Assembly (NCBI RefSeq): GCF_023374055.1
Contig: NZ_JAMBEP010000001.1
Span: forward strand, 1,240,001 to 1,304,000
Source of the DNA: Luteimonas galliterrae
GTDB lineage: Bacteria > Pseudomonadota > Gammaproteobacteria > Xanthomonadales > Xanthomonadaceae
Direction of reading: 5' to 3'
Length of the DNA: 64,000 nucleotides
Position 1 is the stretch's first letter, and each line of letters starts with the position of its first letter. Of this stretch, positions 18,006 to 31,108 are shown one piece after another. A model generated the notes under the pieces. It was not told the origin of the DNA. It made no database searches and saw only the letters and a list, made by a program, of their open reading frames with translations. The position numbers were made by a program, and so were the translations under genes.

Positions 18006-20966
18006 TCAGTTCGCCCCGCCGTTTTGCCGCATTGAAGCCATTACCTCCTCCAACGGCGCGGGCCGGCCGAAAAGGAAGCCCTGCGCCTGGTCGCAGCCTT
18101 GCGCGAGGAGCCATTGCCGTTGCGCGTCGCTTTCGACGCCTTCGGCTATGATTTTCAGGCCCAGGCCATGGCCGAGCGCGATCAAGGCGCTGCAGATCGC
18201 CGCATTGCGTTTGTCCAGATGCACATCGGCGACGAATGCGCGGTCGATCTTGAGGAAGTCCAGCGGCAGGTCCTTGAGATAGGCCATGCTCGAGAAACCG
18301 GTGCCGAAATCGTCGATCGAAATGCATACGCCCTCGTTGCGCAATTCGCCCATCGCCTCGCGCGCGGCATCGGGCCTGCGCAGCACCACGCTTTCGGTCA
18401 GTTCCAACTGCAGCGCGCCGCGCGGCAGCCCGTGCGCCTCGCGCAGCTTCCGCAGCGATTGCGGCAGGGTTTCGGACAGGAATTGCACCGCGGATACATT
18501 GACTGCGATCGCCATGCCGGCGTGGTCTTGCGCCACCAGCCGGCCGTGGCAGCGCGCGGCTTCTTCCAGCACCCATTCGCCAAGCGGCACGATCAGGCCG
18601 GATTCCTCGCACAGCGGGATGAACTGCGCGGTCGGCACGAAGCTTCCATCGGGTTGGCGCCAGCGCAGCAGCGCCTCCAACGACATCGCATGGCCGTCAC
18701 GCAAACGTCGGATCGGCTGGAAGAATAGTTCGAACTCCTGCCTCTCGAGCGCTTGCCGCAACCGTCCGGCCAGCGCCAGGCGTCCGCTCGCCTTGGCCGC
18801 CATCGTCGCATCGAAGCGGACGATAGGCATGCCGTCGCGCCGCGCCTGCAGTGCTGCAAGCGCCGCGTTTCCGATCACCTGCTCCGCACTGCCGCAGTCG
18901 CCGGGGCCGTCCGCCAATCCTATCCAGGCCTCAAGCGGATGCGTGCCGCTTTCGCCCCGCACCGGCGTCGCCGTGGCGCGCACGAGGCTGGCCAGCATGT
19001 CGTCGCGTTGCGCCGGATCCACCGCAACGACCACGAACGATTCGGCCGGCAAATAGGCGATCAACCCGTACTTCTGCCCCACTTCCCCGAAGCGGTCGGC
19101 GGCCGCGCGCAAGATGGCTTCGCCTGCGCGGCGGCCTAGCGTCGGCGCCACCAGTTCCAGGTCGCGCAGTTGCACGTAGGCGATCGCATAGCCCGTTTCG
19201 GCGCAAGGCAGCCCGTCGACCTGGTGCACCAGCGCTTCCACCGTGAGCATGCCGGTCGTCGTGTCGTGCGTGGCGCGCCAGGACAGGTCGCGTTCGTAAG
19301 CGGCGCGCTCGCTCACGTCCTCGGCCAGCACAAGCCTGGCAGCGCGACCGGCGAACTCGATGCCGCTGCTGTGCACGCGGACTTCGATGCGGCGGCCGTC
19401 GCGCGTCAGGTGCACCCATACCCGGTCGTCGTAGCCGCGGCCCGGATGCGCGAACAGGGATTCCCGCACCGCGGCCGCATCCTCCTCGGGGCGTATCTGC
19501 AGGATCGTCATCGCGAGGAACTCCTCGCGCGTGTAGCCGTAGTTGCGGATGGCGGTCTCGTTCACGGCCAGGAAACGCAACGTTTCCACATCGAACACCC
19601 AGAACGGCAGCGGATTGCGCTCGAACAGCTCTCGGAACTGCGCTTCGGCGCGTTCGATCCGCGCCGTTGCCTCGCGGCGTTCGGTGATGTCGACGATGGT
19701 GCCGGTCATGCTCTGCTCGCCGCGGCCGTCGACGGCCAGCGCGCCGCGCGCCTTGATCCAGCGGATCTGGCCGTCCGGAAGCACGATGCGGTATTCCGAC
19801 CTGAACGGCGCACCGTGCTGGCGCGACGCGGCGAATTCCGCCTTGACGCGGGCACGGTCTTCGTCGTGCATGCGCTCGAAGAAATGTTCGAGCGGAATGG
19901 TTTCGGCGGTCGGCGGAAAACCGAACAGCGCAGCGGCTTGCTCGGATGCCCGTACCCGGCTCTGGTCGGATTCCAGCCGCCACACGCCGGTGCGCGACGC
20001 CAGTTGCGCCTGCCGCAGCCAGTCGGCGTTGGCCTGCAATTCGGCGAGCATAGCCTCGCGTGCGGTTTCGGCAGCCCGCATGCGCCGCACCAGGAACAGC
20101 AACCCCAGCCAATACAACACCACCAGCGCGGCAGCGGTGCCGGCGAACAGCCGCCATGGGGCCAAGGCTTCGCGCAGGCCTATTCCGGCGACCACGATCA
20201 CGGGGTAGCCGCTGGACGAACTGAAGGTGGCCGCCCGTGAGATGCCGTCGAACTCGCTGGCCATATCGAGCGACAGGACGCCGGCGCGCATCAGGTCCAG
20301 GTCCGGCAGCGCGACGCGGCGGCCGATGTAGTCGCCGCCGCCGCCGTTGCGCGCCAGCATGGTGCCGCGCCTGTCGACGATCGTCATGCTGCCTTCGCGG
20401 CCAAGGTCCAGGCGCGCGATCATGCGTCCGAATTCGGAGGTGCGCAGCCGCGTCACCAGCCAGCCGCCCTCGCGCGTGCGAAGCGCCACGGGCACGACCC
20501 AGCCCCCGCCGAGGCCCTTGTGCAGCGGGCCGAGCAGCAGCGGGCGCGACGCCGTCGGCGCAGCGGCGGTCCACTGCGGCAGCGCAGGGTCGGCATCGCC
20601 CACGCTGAGCGCACGGCCAGCCGGGTCGTACAGCACGATCGACTCGAGTTCCGGATGGCGCAGCACCACGCCGGCGATCGCTTCGGACAGCAATGCCGGC
20701 GCCTGCGCGGCAGCGGTGCGGAAGAACGCATCGCCGTCGGCGGCGATGCCGGTCATCGCCCGCTCCAGGTTGCGCAATTCGTACATCAGCAGGCGGTCGG
20801 TGCCTGTGGCCAACGTCATGCTCTGCCGTCGCGCCGCATCGAGCCGCGCCGTCCGATCGTGCAGCACGGCAATGGCGAGCCCGACCGTGATCGCCAGGCC
20901 CAGGAACAGCCCCACGGTGATCGCCGTGCGCACCGAACCCACTGACGTGCGGCCTTCCTCGCGCAT
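18006..20966 (-). CDS. Membrane PAS-PAS-degenerate GGDEF-EAL protein (c-di-GMP phosphodiesterase)
   Basis: A 986-residue inner-membrane regulator. The start at ATG 20966 lies shortly before TM1 (about residues 15-35); TM2 is at about 271-293, enclosing a periplasmic sensory domain of some 235 residues. Two PAS domains follow (about 315-430, with WRLESDQSRVRASEQAAALF, and 440-555, with NPLPFWVFDVETLRFLAVN). The GGDEF-like domain (560-715) has lost its catalytic loop: LPAESF replaces GGDEF. The EAL domain (725-975) keeps key residues: EALLRW at 764, NVSAVQF, ELTESVV, IDDFGTGFSS, FLKIDR and IIAEGVES. It is therefore predicted to hydrolyse c-di-GMP and not make it. The signal sensed is unknown. 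Confidence 0.92.
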   Translation of the reverse strand: MREEGRTSVGSVRTAITVGLFLGLAITVGLAIAVLHDRTARLDAARRQSMTLATGTDRLLMYELRNLERAMTGIAADGDAFFRTAAAQAPALLSEAIAGVVLRHPELESIVLYDPAGRALSVGDADPALPQWTAAAPTASRPLLLGPLHKGLGGGWVVPVALRTREGGWLVTRLRTSEFGRMIARLDLGREGSMTIVDRRGTMLARNGGGGDYIGRRVALPDLDLMRAGVLSLDMASEFDGISRAATFSSSSGYPVIVVAGIGLREALAPWRLFAGTAAALVVLYWLGLLFLVRRMRAAETAREAMLAELQANADWLRQAQLASRTGVWRLESDQSRVRASEQAAALFGFPPTAETIPLEHFFERMHDEDRARVKAEFAASRQHGAPFRSEYRIVLPDGQIRWIKARGALAVDGRGEQSMTGTIVDITERREATARIERAEAQFRELFERNPLPFWVFDVETLRFLAVNETAIRNYGYTREEFLAMTILQIRPEEDAAAVRESLFAHPGRGYDDRVWVHLTRDGRRIEVRVHSSGIEFAGRAARLVLAEDVSERAAYERDLSWRATHDTTTGMLTVEALVHQVDGLPCAETGYAIAYVQLRDLELVAPTLGRRAGEAILRAAADRFGEVGQKYGLIAYLPAESFVVVAVDPAQRDDMLASLVRATATPVRGESGTHPLEAWIGLADGPGDCGSAEQVIGNAALAALQARRDGMPIVRFDATMAAKASGRLALAGRLRQALERQEFELFFQPIRRLRDGHAMSLEALLRWRQPDGSFVPTAQFIPLCEESGLIVPLGEWVLEEAARCHGRLVAQDHAGMAIAVNVSAVQFLSETLPQSLRKLREAHGLPRGALQLELTESVVLRRPDAAREAMGELRNEGVCISIDDFGTGFSSMAYLKDLPLDFLKIDRAFVADVHLDKRNAAICSALIALGHGLGLKIIAEGVESDAQRQWLLAQGCDQAQGFLFGRPAPLEEVMASMRQNGGAN

Positions 20967-21190
20967 TCCGGTCAGAATCCTTCTGCCATAGGGTGAAGAT
21001 AGCCACGGCGGACGCGGCTGGGCAACTTCTAGGCGCGAGAGTGTGATGGAAGGATCAACTCCGCGCCGTCGAAACGGTCTCTTCGCGCAGATGCGGCATT
21101 TGCGCCGCTGCGGTCGGCTCGGCTTTCCGCCGCAGCGATCGAGCGGGATACGGCAAGGCGATCGCGCAACGGCCGCGTGCCGCATAAACG

Positions 21191-21217
21191 AAAGGCCCCG
21201 CGATGCGGAGCCTTTCG
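21191..21217. terminator. Terminator after purA
   Basis: GAAAGGCCCCGCGATGCGGAGCCTTTC forms a stem with a GAT loop and one G-A mismatch. It lies 20 bases beyond the purA stop and reads out with a short T-run on the minus strand. Confidence 0.75.
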
Positions 21218-21236
21218 ACTGCGGCTGGCGGGACGC

Positions 21237-22793
<1,557 letters not shown>

Positions 22794-22979
22794 CTAGCCT
22801 CGTATCAAGTAAAGCGATATCAAGCCGGCGATCAGGACGAAGCCGCCGACAGCGCGCAGCTGTCGCTCCGGCAGCGACTGCATCTGCTCCATCGCCCGCT
22901 TCCATGCGCCGGGGGCGGCGAACAGCCACAAGCCTTCCAGCACTGCGACCAGGCACAGTGCCGACCACAGATCGCTCAT
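22794..22979 (-). CDS. DUF2065 (YjeT-like) small membrane protein
   Basis: A 61-residue protein with two hydrophobic helices (about residues 5-22, ALCLVAVLEGLWLFAAP, and 43-58, GGFVLIAGLISLYLI) joined by a polar linker (AWKRAMEQMQSLPERQL). This matches the DUF2065 family, whose E. coli member yjeT also lies directly after hflC. The start lies seven bases after the hflC stop, so it belongs to the hflK-hflC operon. Its function is not known; a helper role at the FtsH-HflKC membrane complex is a guess from position. A composite repeat abuts its stop codon. Confidence 0.88.
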   Translation of the reverse strand: MSDLWSALCLVAVLEGLWLFAAPGAWKRAMEQMQSLPERQLRAVGGFVLIAGLISLYLIRG

Positions 22980-22986
22980 GAGTGCG

Positions 22987-23850
22987 TTACCGGTCGTCGC
23001 GCATGTATTGCAGGAACGGGTCGTTGCGCTCCAGCACGATCACGCTGTTGCCGTCGGCGAAGGCCTTGCGGTACGCCTCCAGGCTGCGCTGGAAGGCGAA
23101 GAACGACGGGTCGCGGTTGGCGGCTTCGCTGTAGATGCGGGCGGCGTCGGCGTCGCCTTCGCCGCGCAGCTTCTGCGCGTCGCGTTCGGCTTCGGCCACG
23201 ATCACGGTCTTCTCGCGGTCGGCTTGCGCGCGTACCGCCAGCGCCTGCTCCTCGCCTTCGGCGCGCAGCTTGCTGGCCACCTGCTGGCGCTGGGCGCGCA
23301 TGCGGTTGTAGACGTCGCCGATCACCTTGCTGTCGGTAGGCAGGTCGATCTGCTTGATGCCGATGTCGAGCACCTTGATGCCGAGCGTCGCCGCGCCGCG
23401 GTTGATCGTCGCCAGCTGCTTGCCGACCACTTCGGAACGGTTGCCCGACACCACCTGCTGCAGCGTGCGCGAGTTGATCTCGTTGCGCAGCGAGTCGCGG
23501 ATGATCGGCGCCAGGCGGCTTTCGGCGGTTTCTTCGTTGCCGCCGGTGGCGCGGTAGAACGCGCGCACGTCGTCGATGCGGCCGACCACGAAGAAGTCCA
23601 CGCTCACGTCCTTGTTTTCGGAGGTGAGATAGCGCTCGGGTGGGGCGTTGATCACCTTGAGCCTGCGGTCGTAGACGCGCGCGCTTTCCAGCAGCGGCAC
23701 CTTGAAATGCAGGCCCGGGCCGATGTCCCAGCGGGCGACGCGGCCCAGGTTCAGCACGATGGCGGTCTGGCCCTCGCGCACCACGTACACCGAGCCGAGC
23801 AGCGCCAGCAGCGCGGCGACGGCCAATGCGATCCATCCTGAAGGTCTCAT
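22987..23850 (-). CDS. hflC: HflC, regulator of the FtsH protease
   Basis: A 287-residue SPFH (prohibitin/stomatin) protein with one N-terminal membrane helix (WIALAVAALLALLGSVYVV, about residues 6-24) and a large domain facing the periplasm. Characteristic segments are EGQTAIVLNLGRVARWDIGPGL, the SPFH core (VDFFVVGRIDDVRAFYRATGG) and a long coiled-coil helix (RMRAQRQQVASKLRAEGEEQ). HflC and HflK form a cage round FtsH hexamers and limit access of membrane substrates. The start overlaps the hflK stop (ATGA). Length is slightly below E. coli HflC (334), which has a longer C-terminus. Confidence 0.96.
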   Translation of the reverse strand: MRPSGWIALAVAALLALLGSVYVVREGQTAIVLNLGRVARWDIGPGLHFKVPLLESARVYDRRLKVINAPPERYLTSENKDVSVDFFVVGRIDDVRAFYRATGGNEETAESRLAPIIRDSLRNEINSRTLQQVVSGNRSEVVGKQLATINRGAATLGIKVLDIGIKQIDLPTDSKVIGDVYNRMRAQRQQVASKLRAEGEEQALAVRAQADREKTVIVAEAERDAQKLRGEGDADAARIYSEAANRDPSFFAFQRSLEAYRKAFADGNSVIVLERNDPFLQYMRDDR

Positions 23851-24959
23851 CGGGTCGGCTCCTCACGGCCGGGGCGCCCACTGCGCTCGGGCCTGGGTTC
23901 GTTGAGGGCGGCGTCCACCGAGGGCGCGACGATGTCCGGCGCCATCAACGGCAGCGAGCTGGCGTTGTTCTGCGGCTGCGCGCCCATGGGCACGTAGATC
24001 AGCTGGCGGCCGTCGCCGCCGATCACCTTGCGGTTGTCGGCCAGGACCTGCTGCACGGTGTCCAGCCACAAGCGCTTGCGGGTGACTTCCGGCGCGGCCT
24101 TGTACTGGTCGACCAGCAGCGTGAAGCGGTCCGCATCGCCTCGGGCGCGGGCCACAGCGGCTGTCTTGTAGCCTTCGGCGGTGGTCAGCACGCGCTGCGC
24201 TTCGCCGCGCGCTTCGGGCACGACCTTGGCGGCGTAGGCGCGCGCCTCGCTGACGCGGCGGTCCTTGTCCTGCTGGGCGCTGTTGACGTCGTCGAAGGCC
24301 GGCTTCACTTCTTCCGGCGGACGCGCGTTGGGCAGGCTCATGCCGGTCACGGCCAAGCCGGTCTGGTAAGCGTCCAGCATGCCCTGCAGGCGCGTGCGCG
24401 CGGCGGTGGCCAGGGCCGGGCGTGCGCTGAGCACGGTGTCCAGGTCGCTGCGGCCGACCTGTTCGCGCACGGCGCTGAGCGAGGCCTGTTCCAGCACATC
24501 CACGGCCTGGCGCGTGCCGAACAGGTACAGCACAGGATCGGTGATGCGGTACTGCACGTTGACCTCGACGTTGACGATGTTCTCGTCGCGGGTCAGCACC
24601 GGCAGTGTCTGGTTGAAGTTGTTGATCTGGGTGGCGTTGACCTTGGCCACGCTCTCGATCGGCCACGGCAGTTTGAAGTTGGGGCCTGGCTGCATGACGC
24701 GCGCGAAGTGGCCGAAGCGCAACACCACGCCACGCTGCTGTTCGGTGATCAGCACGAACGAACTGAAGGCCAGCCACAGCACCGCCACGATGCCGATCCA
24801 GCGCAACGCGCCGCCGCCACCGCCGCCGCCGCCGAACATGTTGCGCAACGTACCGAGGATGGCGTCGACGGGATTGCCGCCCCCGCCGCCACGGCCGGAA
24901 CTACCCTGCCCGCCTCTACCGTTTTTGCCAGAACCGCTACCGGGAATATTCCAGGCCAT
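23847..24959 (-). CDS. hflK: HflK, regulator of the FtsH protease
   Basis: A 370-residue SPFH protein, partner of HflC. The N-terminus is glycine-rich (GGQGSSGRGGGGGN and an eight-glycine run) and is followed by a membrane helix (IGIVAVLWLAFSSFVLI, about residues 53-70), EQQRGVVLRFGHFARVMQPG and a coiled-coil region (DVNSAQQDKDRRVSEARAYA). The start ATG 24959 is preceded by GGAG at eight bases and opens with MAWNIPGSG, the usual HflK beginning. The C-terminus is Pro/Arg-rich. It is transcribed after hflX with a 101-base gap, which may hold an internal promoter, and overlaps hflC by ATGA. Confidence 0.96.
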   Translation of the reverse strand: MAWNIPGSGSGKNGRGGQGSSGRGGGGGNPVDAILGTLRNMFGGGGGGGGALRWIGIVAVLWLAFSSFVLITEQQRGVVLRFGHFARVMQPGPNFKLPWPIESVAKVNATQINNFNQTLPVLTRDENIVNVEVNVQYRITDPVLYLFGTRQAVDVLEQASLSAVREQVGRSDLDTVLSARPALATAARTRLQGMLDAYQTGLAVTGMSLPNARPPEEVKPAFDDVNSAQQDKDRRVSEARAYAAKVVPEARGEAQRVLTTAEGYKTAAVARARGDADRFTLLVDQYKAAPEVTRKRLWLDTVQQVLADNRKVIGGDGRQLIYVPMGAQPQNNASSLPLMAPDIVAPSVDAALNEPRPERSGRPGREEPTR

Positions 24960-25060
24960 GCCTGCTCCACATCCAAAGGGAGCGCCAGCCCGTCCCGGCC
25001 ATGGCGCGAAATCGCCGGGGCCCGGTCTTGAGGCGACCGAACCCAGGCGACCGATTCATT

Positions 25061-26371
25061 CTACAAGGTGGGGTTGCCCGTGCCGGCGGGCAAGAGGCCG
25101 CGCAGCGCTTCGCCGTCCTCGGCGGCGGCCAGGCGCGCGGCATCGGTGACCGCCAGGTCCACGCTCAGGTGCCAGCCCTGCTCGTCGTGGCTTTCGGCGC
25201 GGATGGCGTTCAGGTCGTGCAGGCGCGAGCGCAGGCGCGCGGCGCCGTTGGGCAGCACGACCTCGCCGACGACCCGGCGCAGGTCCAGCGCGTCGGCCAG
25301 CGCCTGCCGCAGCAGGTCCAGGCCGGCGCTTTCCTGCGCCGACAGCCAGACGCGGGCGCGGCCTTCATTGGGCTTTTCGTAACGGGGCGCCGCGCCTTCC
25401 ACTCGATCGATCTTGTTGTAGACGAGCAACTGCGGCAGATCGCCGGCGCCGATTTCGGCGAGGACGGCATCCACTTGCGCCACACGCTCATTGCGCAGCG
25501 GGTCGGCGGCATCGATCACGTGCAGCAGCAGGTCGGCCTCGCGCGCTTCGGACAAGGTGGAACGGAATGCGGCGACGAGTTCGTGCGGCAGGTCGCGGAC
25601 GAAGCCGACCGTATCGGCCAGCAGCAGCGTGCCGCCGGGCAGGACAAGCCGGCGCACGGTGGGATCCAGCGTGGCGAACAACTGATCGGCGGCGTAGGCC
25701 TCGGCGCCGGTCAGCGCATTGAACAGCGTCGACTTGCCGGCGTTGGTGTAGCCCACCAGCGCCACCCGCGGCACTTCGCTGCGCACGCGGGCGCGGCGCA
25801 TCTGGGTGTGCTGCACTTCGACTTTTTCCAGGCGCTTCTGCAGTTGGTCGACGCGCTTCTGCAGCAGGCGCCGGTCGGTCTCGAGCTGGGTTTCGCCGGG
25901 ACCGCGCATGCCGATCGCGCTGCGCTGGCGTTCCAAGTGGGTCCAGCCGCGGACCAGGCGCGTGGCCATGTGCTTGAGCTGGGCCAGTTCGACCTGCAGC
26001 TTGCCTTCGTGGCTGCGCGCGCGCTGGGCGAAAATGTCCAGGATCAGCCCGGTGCGGTCGACCACGCGCCGCTCCAGCGCCTTCTCCAGGTTTCGCTCCT
26101 GCACCGGGCTCAACGCATGGTTGACCAGGATCAGATCGGCGCCGGTGGCGTCGGCCGCGGCCTTGACCTCTTCCAGCTTGCCGCTGCCGATCAGGGTGGC
26201 GGGATTGGGCTTCTCGATACGCGCCGTGAGCACGGTCGCGATGCTGGCGCCCGCCGAGCGCGCCAGATCGGTGAATTCTTCCAGGGCCCCGTCCGCCGGC
26301 GGGCCGCCGGCGTGGGGTTGGATCAGTAGCGCGTGCTCGCCTTTGCGGCCGCGGTCGAACATGTCTTTCAT
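25061..26371 (-). CDS. hflX: GTPase HflX, ribosome-splitting factor
   Basis: A 436-residue protein with the HflX N-terminal domain (HAGGPPADGALEEFTDLARS), a coiled linker (RSAIGMRGPGETQLETDRRL, the family signature) and a G domain with GYTNAGKST (P-loop), DTVGFVRDLPH (G3) and YNKID (G4). HflX binds the 50S subunit and splits stalled or hibernating ribosomes, for example after heat stress. The gene sits 36 bases after hfq in the conserved miaA-hfq-hflX order. The C-terminal domain is complete. The start is the first of two close Met codons (MKDMFDRG). Confidence 0.96.
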   Translation of the reverse strand: MKDMFDRGRKGEHALLIQPHAGGPPADGALEEFTDLARSAGASIATVLTARIEKPNPATLIGSGKLEEVKAAADATGADLILVNHALSPVQERNLEKALERRVVDRTGLILDIFAQRARSHEGKLQVELAQLKHMATRLVRGWTHLERQRSAIGMRGPGETQLETDRRLLQKRVDQLQKRLEKVEVQHTQMRRARVRSEVPRVALVGYTNAGKSTLFNALTGAEAYAADQLFATLDPTVRRLVLPGGTLLLADTVGFVRDLPHELVAAFRSTLSEAREADLLLHVIDAADPLRNERVAQVDAVLAEIGAGDLPQLLVYNKIDRVEGAAPRYEKPNEGRARVWLSAQESAGLDLLRQALADALDLRRVVGEVVLPNGAARLRSRLHDLNAIRAESHDEQGWHLSVDLAVTDAARLAAAEDGEALRGLLPAGTGNPTL

Positions 26372-26407
26372 CGGCGGTATTGTCGCATCCGCCCGGTGAA
26401 CGTGCGG

Positions 26408-26836
<429 letters not shown>

Positions 26837-27793
26837 TCATCGGCCCATGAACGTCTTCAGGGCCGCCTGCAGCCGCTCCTGTTCGCTTCCCGGGTCGAAC
26901 CAGCGCAGTTCGGGACGCCCGCGCAGCCAGGTCAGCTGGCGCTTGGCGAGCTGGCGGGTGGCGAAGATGGCCTGGTCGCGGAAGGCTTCGGCGGCGGTGG
27001 CGCCGTCCAGGTGCTCCCAAGCCTGGCGGTAGCCGACGGCGCGCAGCGCCGGCAGATCCAGCGGACGGGGATGATCGCGCAGTTCCGGGATCGCTCGCAG
27101 GCGACGCACTTCGTCCAGGAAGCCGGCTTGCAGCATGGCGCCGAACCGGGCTTCGATGCGTCCATGCAGCACGGCGCGGTCAGCCGGCGCCACGGCCAGC
27201 CGCAGCACGCGCAGAGGCAGCGGATCGGCGGCGCGGCCGTCGCGCTGCCATTCGCTGATCGGCTTGCCGCTGAGCCGGTAGACCTCCAGCGCGCGCTGGA
27301 TGCGTTGCGGATCGGTGGCGTGGATGCGTGCGGCCGCTTGCGGATCGATGCTGGCGAGTTGCGCATGCATCGCGGGCCAGCCACGTTCGGCGGCTTCGGC
27401 TTCGATGCCGGCGCGCGTTTCGGCGTCGGCTTCGGGCATCGGCGACAAGCCCTGCAGCAATGCCTGGAAATACAAGCCGGTGCCGCCGGCGAGGATCGGC
27501 AGCCTGCCGCGCCCGATGATGCCGTCGATGGCGGCGCGCGCATCGGCGGCGAATTCGGCGGCCGAATACGGTTGCCAGGGGTCGCGCACGTCGATCAGGT
27601 GATGCGGCACGCGGGCGAGTTCTTCCGCGCTCGGCTTGGCCGCGCCGATGTCCAGACCGCGGTAAACGAGCGCGGAATCGACGCTGACGATTTCGCCGTC
27701 GTATCTCTCGGCCCACGCCAGCGCGAGCGCGGTTTTGCCCGACGCGGTGGGGCCCATCAGGGCGATGGCTAAAGGACGGGAGTCGGCGGGCAC
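26837..27793 (-). CDS. miaA: tRNA dimethylallyltransferase
   Basis: A 318-residue enzyme that adds a dimethylallyl group to A37 of tRNAs reading UNN codons, the first step to ms2i6A. It has the P-loop [12 protein letters not shown], the substrate segment [37 protein letters not shown] and, late, [14 protein letters not shown] place the start at GTG 27793 ([12 protein letters not shown]), which fits family length; an in-frame TTG three codons earlier (27802) is the alternative. No clear Shine-Dalgarno separates the choices. It is followed by hfq, as in most gammaproteobacteria, and preceded by an inverted repeat pair. Confidence 0.96.
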   Translation of the reverse strand: MPADSRPLAIALMGPTASGKTALALAWAERYDGEIVSVDSALVYRGLDIGAAKPSAEELARVPHHLIDVRDPWQPYSAAEFAADARAAIDGIIGRGRLPILAGGTGLYFQALLQGLSPMPEADAETRAGIEAEAAERGWPAMHAQLASIDPQAAARIHATDPQRIQRALEVYRLSGKPISEWQRDGRAADPLPLRVLRLAVAPADRAVLHGRIEARFGAMLQAGFLDEVRRLRAIPELRDHPRPLDLPALRAVGYRQAWEHLDGATAAEAFRDQAIFATRQLAKRQLTWLRGRPELRWFDPGSEQERLQAALKTFMGR

Positions 27794-27841
27794 GTGGCGC
27801 AAGAAACCGGTGGCGTGGATGCGCTGAAGCCTCTCACAGCC

Positions 27842-27942
27842 GTCATCCCGGCGAAAGCCGGGATCCAGGCGCTTTTCACTTCCTTCGTTGCCGCGTTGAC
27901 CGTCGGCTTACGGGTCTGGATCCCGGCTTTCGCCGGGATGAC
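27842..27942. repeat. Inverted pair of GTCATCCCGGC hairpins
   Basis: GTCATCCCGGCGAAAGCCGG...CCAG at the left and its reverse complement at the right (27916-27942) flank 47 bases. Each half is itself a hairpin. Related pairs occur at 35492-35578 and 39528-39705, with single copies at 4105 and 28888. Confidence 0.85.
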
Positions 27943-27952
27943 GGATGAGAGG

Positions 27953-28855
27953 TCAGTCGTCGTCGGGCCAGCGGCTCGAAAGCGTGGCGGCCGATCCCAC
28001 ACGCGGCATCGGCACCGCCGCCACCGCATTCCAAACTTTCAGCGCATCCACGGTCGCCGCGACATCGTGCACCCGCAGCAGCTTGGCGCCACGCTGCGCG
28101 GCGATCAGCGCGGCGGCCACGGAACCGTGGATGCGATCGTGCGGATCGTCGCGGCCGGTCAGGTCGCCGATCGTGCGCTTGCGCGACAGGCCGGCCAGCA
28201 CCGGTACGCCAAGCTCGACGAAGCGTTCCAACTGCGCCAGCAGCGCCAGATTGTGTCCGCGGGTCTTGCCGAAGCCGAAGCCCGGGTCGACGACGATGTT
28301 CTTCTTGGCGATGCCCGCCATCTCGGCCGCGAAGATGCGTTCGGCCAGGAACCGGTGCACGTCGGCGACCACGTCGTCGTAGCGCGGATCGTCCTGCATC
28401 GAACGCGGTTCGCCCAGCATGTGCATCAACACCACCGGCACGCCGAGCTCTGCGGCCGCGTCGAGCGCGCCTTCGCGACGCAGCGCGTAGACATCGTTGA
28501 TCAGGCCGGCGCCGGCGGCCACCGCTGCGCGCATCACTTCCGGCTTGGAGGTGTCGATGCCGATCGGCAGCGCGGTTTCCTTCGCCAGGCGTTCGATCAC
28601 CGGCACCACGCGCCCGATTTCTTCTTCGACGGAGACGTCCCGCGCGCCGGGCCGCGTCGACTCGCCGCCGATGTCGAGCGCGTCGGCGCCCTCCTCCGCC
28701 AGCTTCAGGCCATGCGCGACGGCGGCCTCGAGCGTGGCGTGTTCGCCGCCGTCGGAGAACGAATCCGGCGTGACGTTGACGATGCCGAGCACGCGCGGGC
28801 GGTCGAGCTTGATGGCGCGGCCGGCGCAGTCGAGTTGGGGGGTGGTGTCGAACAT
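27953..28855 (-). CDS. folP: Dihydropteroate synthase
   Basis: A 300-residue TIM-barrel enzyme that condenses p-aminobenzoate with dihydropterin pyrophosphate in folate synthesis; it is the sulfonamide target. Signatures are VLGIVNVTPDSFSDGG (loop 1), DIGGESTRPGA (loop 2), LINDVYALR and VDPGFGFGK. The start at ATG 28855 (MFDTTPQL) is preferred because GGAAG stands seven bases before it; an ATG four codons upstream is possible. In many gammaproteobacteria folP follows ftsH and precedes glmM; here glmM is absent and a tiny membrane-protein gene separates it from ftsH. Confidence 0.95.
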   Translation of the reverse strand: MFDTTPQLDCAGRAIKLDRPRVLGIVNVTPDSFSDGGEHATLEAAVAHGLKLAEEGADALDIGGESTRPGARDVSVEEEIGRVVPVIERLAKETALPIGIDTSKPEVMRAAVAAGAGLINDVYALRREGALDAAAELGVPVVLMHMLGEPRSMQDDPRYDDVVADVHRFLAERIFAAEMAGIAKKNIVVDPGFGFGKTRGHNLALLAQLERFVELGVPVLAGLSRKRTIGDLTGRDDPHDRIHGSVAAALIAAQRGAKLLRVHDVAATVDALKVWNAVAAVPMPRVGSAATLSSRWPDDD

Positions 28856-28887
28856 GTTCGCTTCCATGAAGTGCGGGAACCTTGGCC

Positions 28888-28913
28888 GTCATCCCAGCGA
28901 AAGTTGGGATGAC
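28888..28913. repeat. Single GTCATCCC-type hairpin
   Basis: GTCATCCCAGC-GAAA-GTTGGGATGAC: imperfect palindrome of 26 bases of the same family as the 27842 pair, standing between folP and the small membrane-protein gene. Confidence 0.8.
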
Positions 28914-28939
28914 GATTTCGAGAATGCTGTCGCGCCGAC

Positions 28940-29107
28940 CTATCCCTTGCGCTTATCGATCGCCAACCCGAGCGCCAATCCGATGGCGATGCCCACGCCG
29001 ATGCCCATCGTCAGGTTGCCCATCGCCACGCCCATCGCGGTGCCCACGGCGACGCCCAGCGCGACGCCCACGGCAAGTCCGCGTTTCGGTTTTTCGGTCT
29101 GATTCAT
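28940..29107 (-). CDS. Small glycine-zipper membrane protein
   Basis: A 55-residue protein (MNQTEKPKRGLAVGV...) made of alternating Gly/Ala and hydrophobic residues: ALGVAVGTAMGVAMGNLTMG and IGVGIAIGLALGLAI, ending DKRKG. The repeated GxxxG spacing is a glycine zipper, typical of tightly packed membrane helices, and the two halves could form a helical hairpin. No enzymatic motif. The start at 29107 follows the more plausible MNQTEK beginning; an ATG five codons earlier exists. It sits alone between the ftsH terminator and folP. Function unknown; similar short proteins are common and unassigned. Confidence 0.65.
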   Translation of the reverse strand: MNQTEKPKRGLAVGVALGVAVGTAMGVAMGNLTMGIGVGIAIGLALGLAIDKRKG

Positions 29108-29126
29108 GCCTTCGCTCCGCAAAACG

Positions 29127-29155
29127 AAAAAGGCCAGAGCGAACTCTGGCCTTTC
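29127..29155. terminator. Terminator after ftsH
   Basis: AAAAAGGCCAGAG-CGAA-CTCTGGCCTTTCC: perfect 10-bp stem, 24 bases beyond the ftsH stop. The A-rich side is the T-run on the minus strand. Confidence 0.88.
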
Positions 29156-29178
29156 CGGTCATCGCTGGCAAGCCGCGC

Positions 29179-31086
<1,908 letters not shown>

Positions 31087-31108
31087 CGGTTCTCCGGCGC
31101 CTGGCGCC

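Noticed and set aside
18931-21006. A 691-codon alternative frame overlapping the PAS/EAL gene
   Set aside because: Composition dominated by Arg, Ala, Gly; the PAS/EAL frame carries all conserved motifs.
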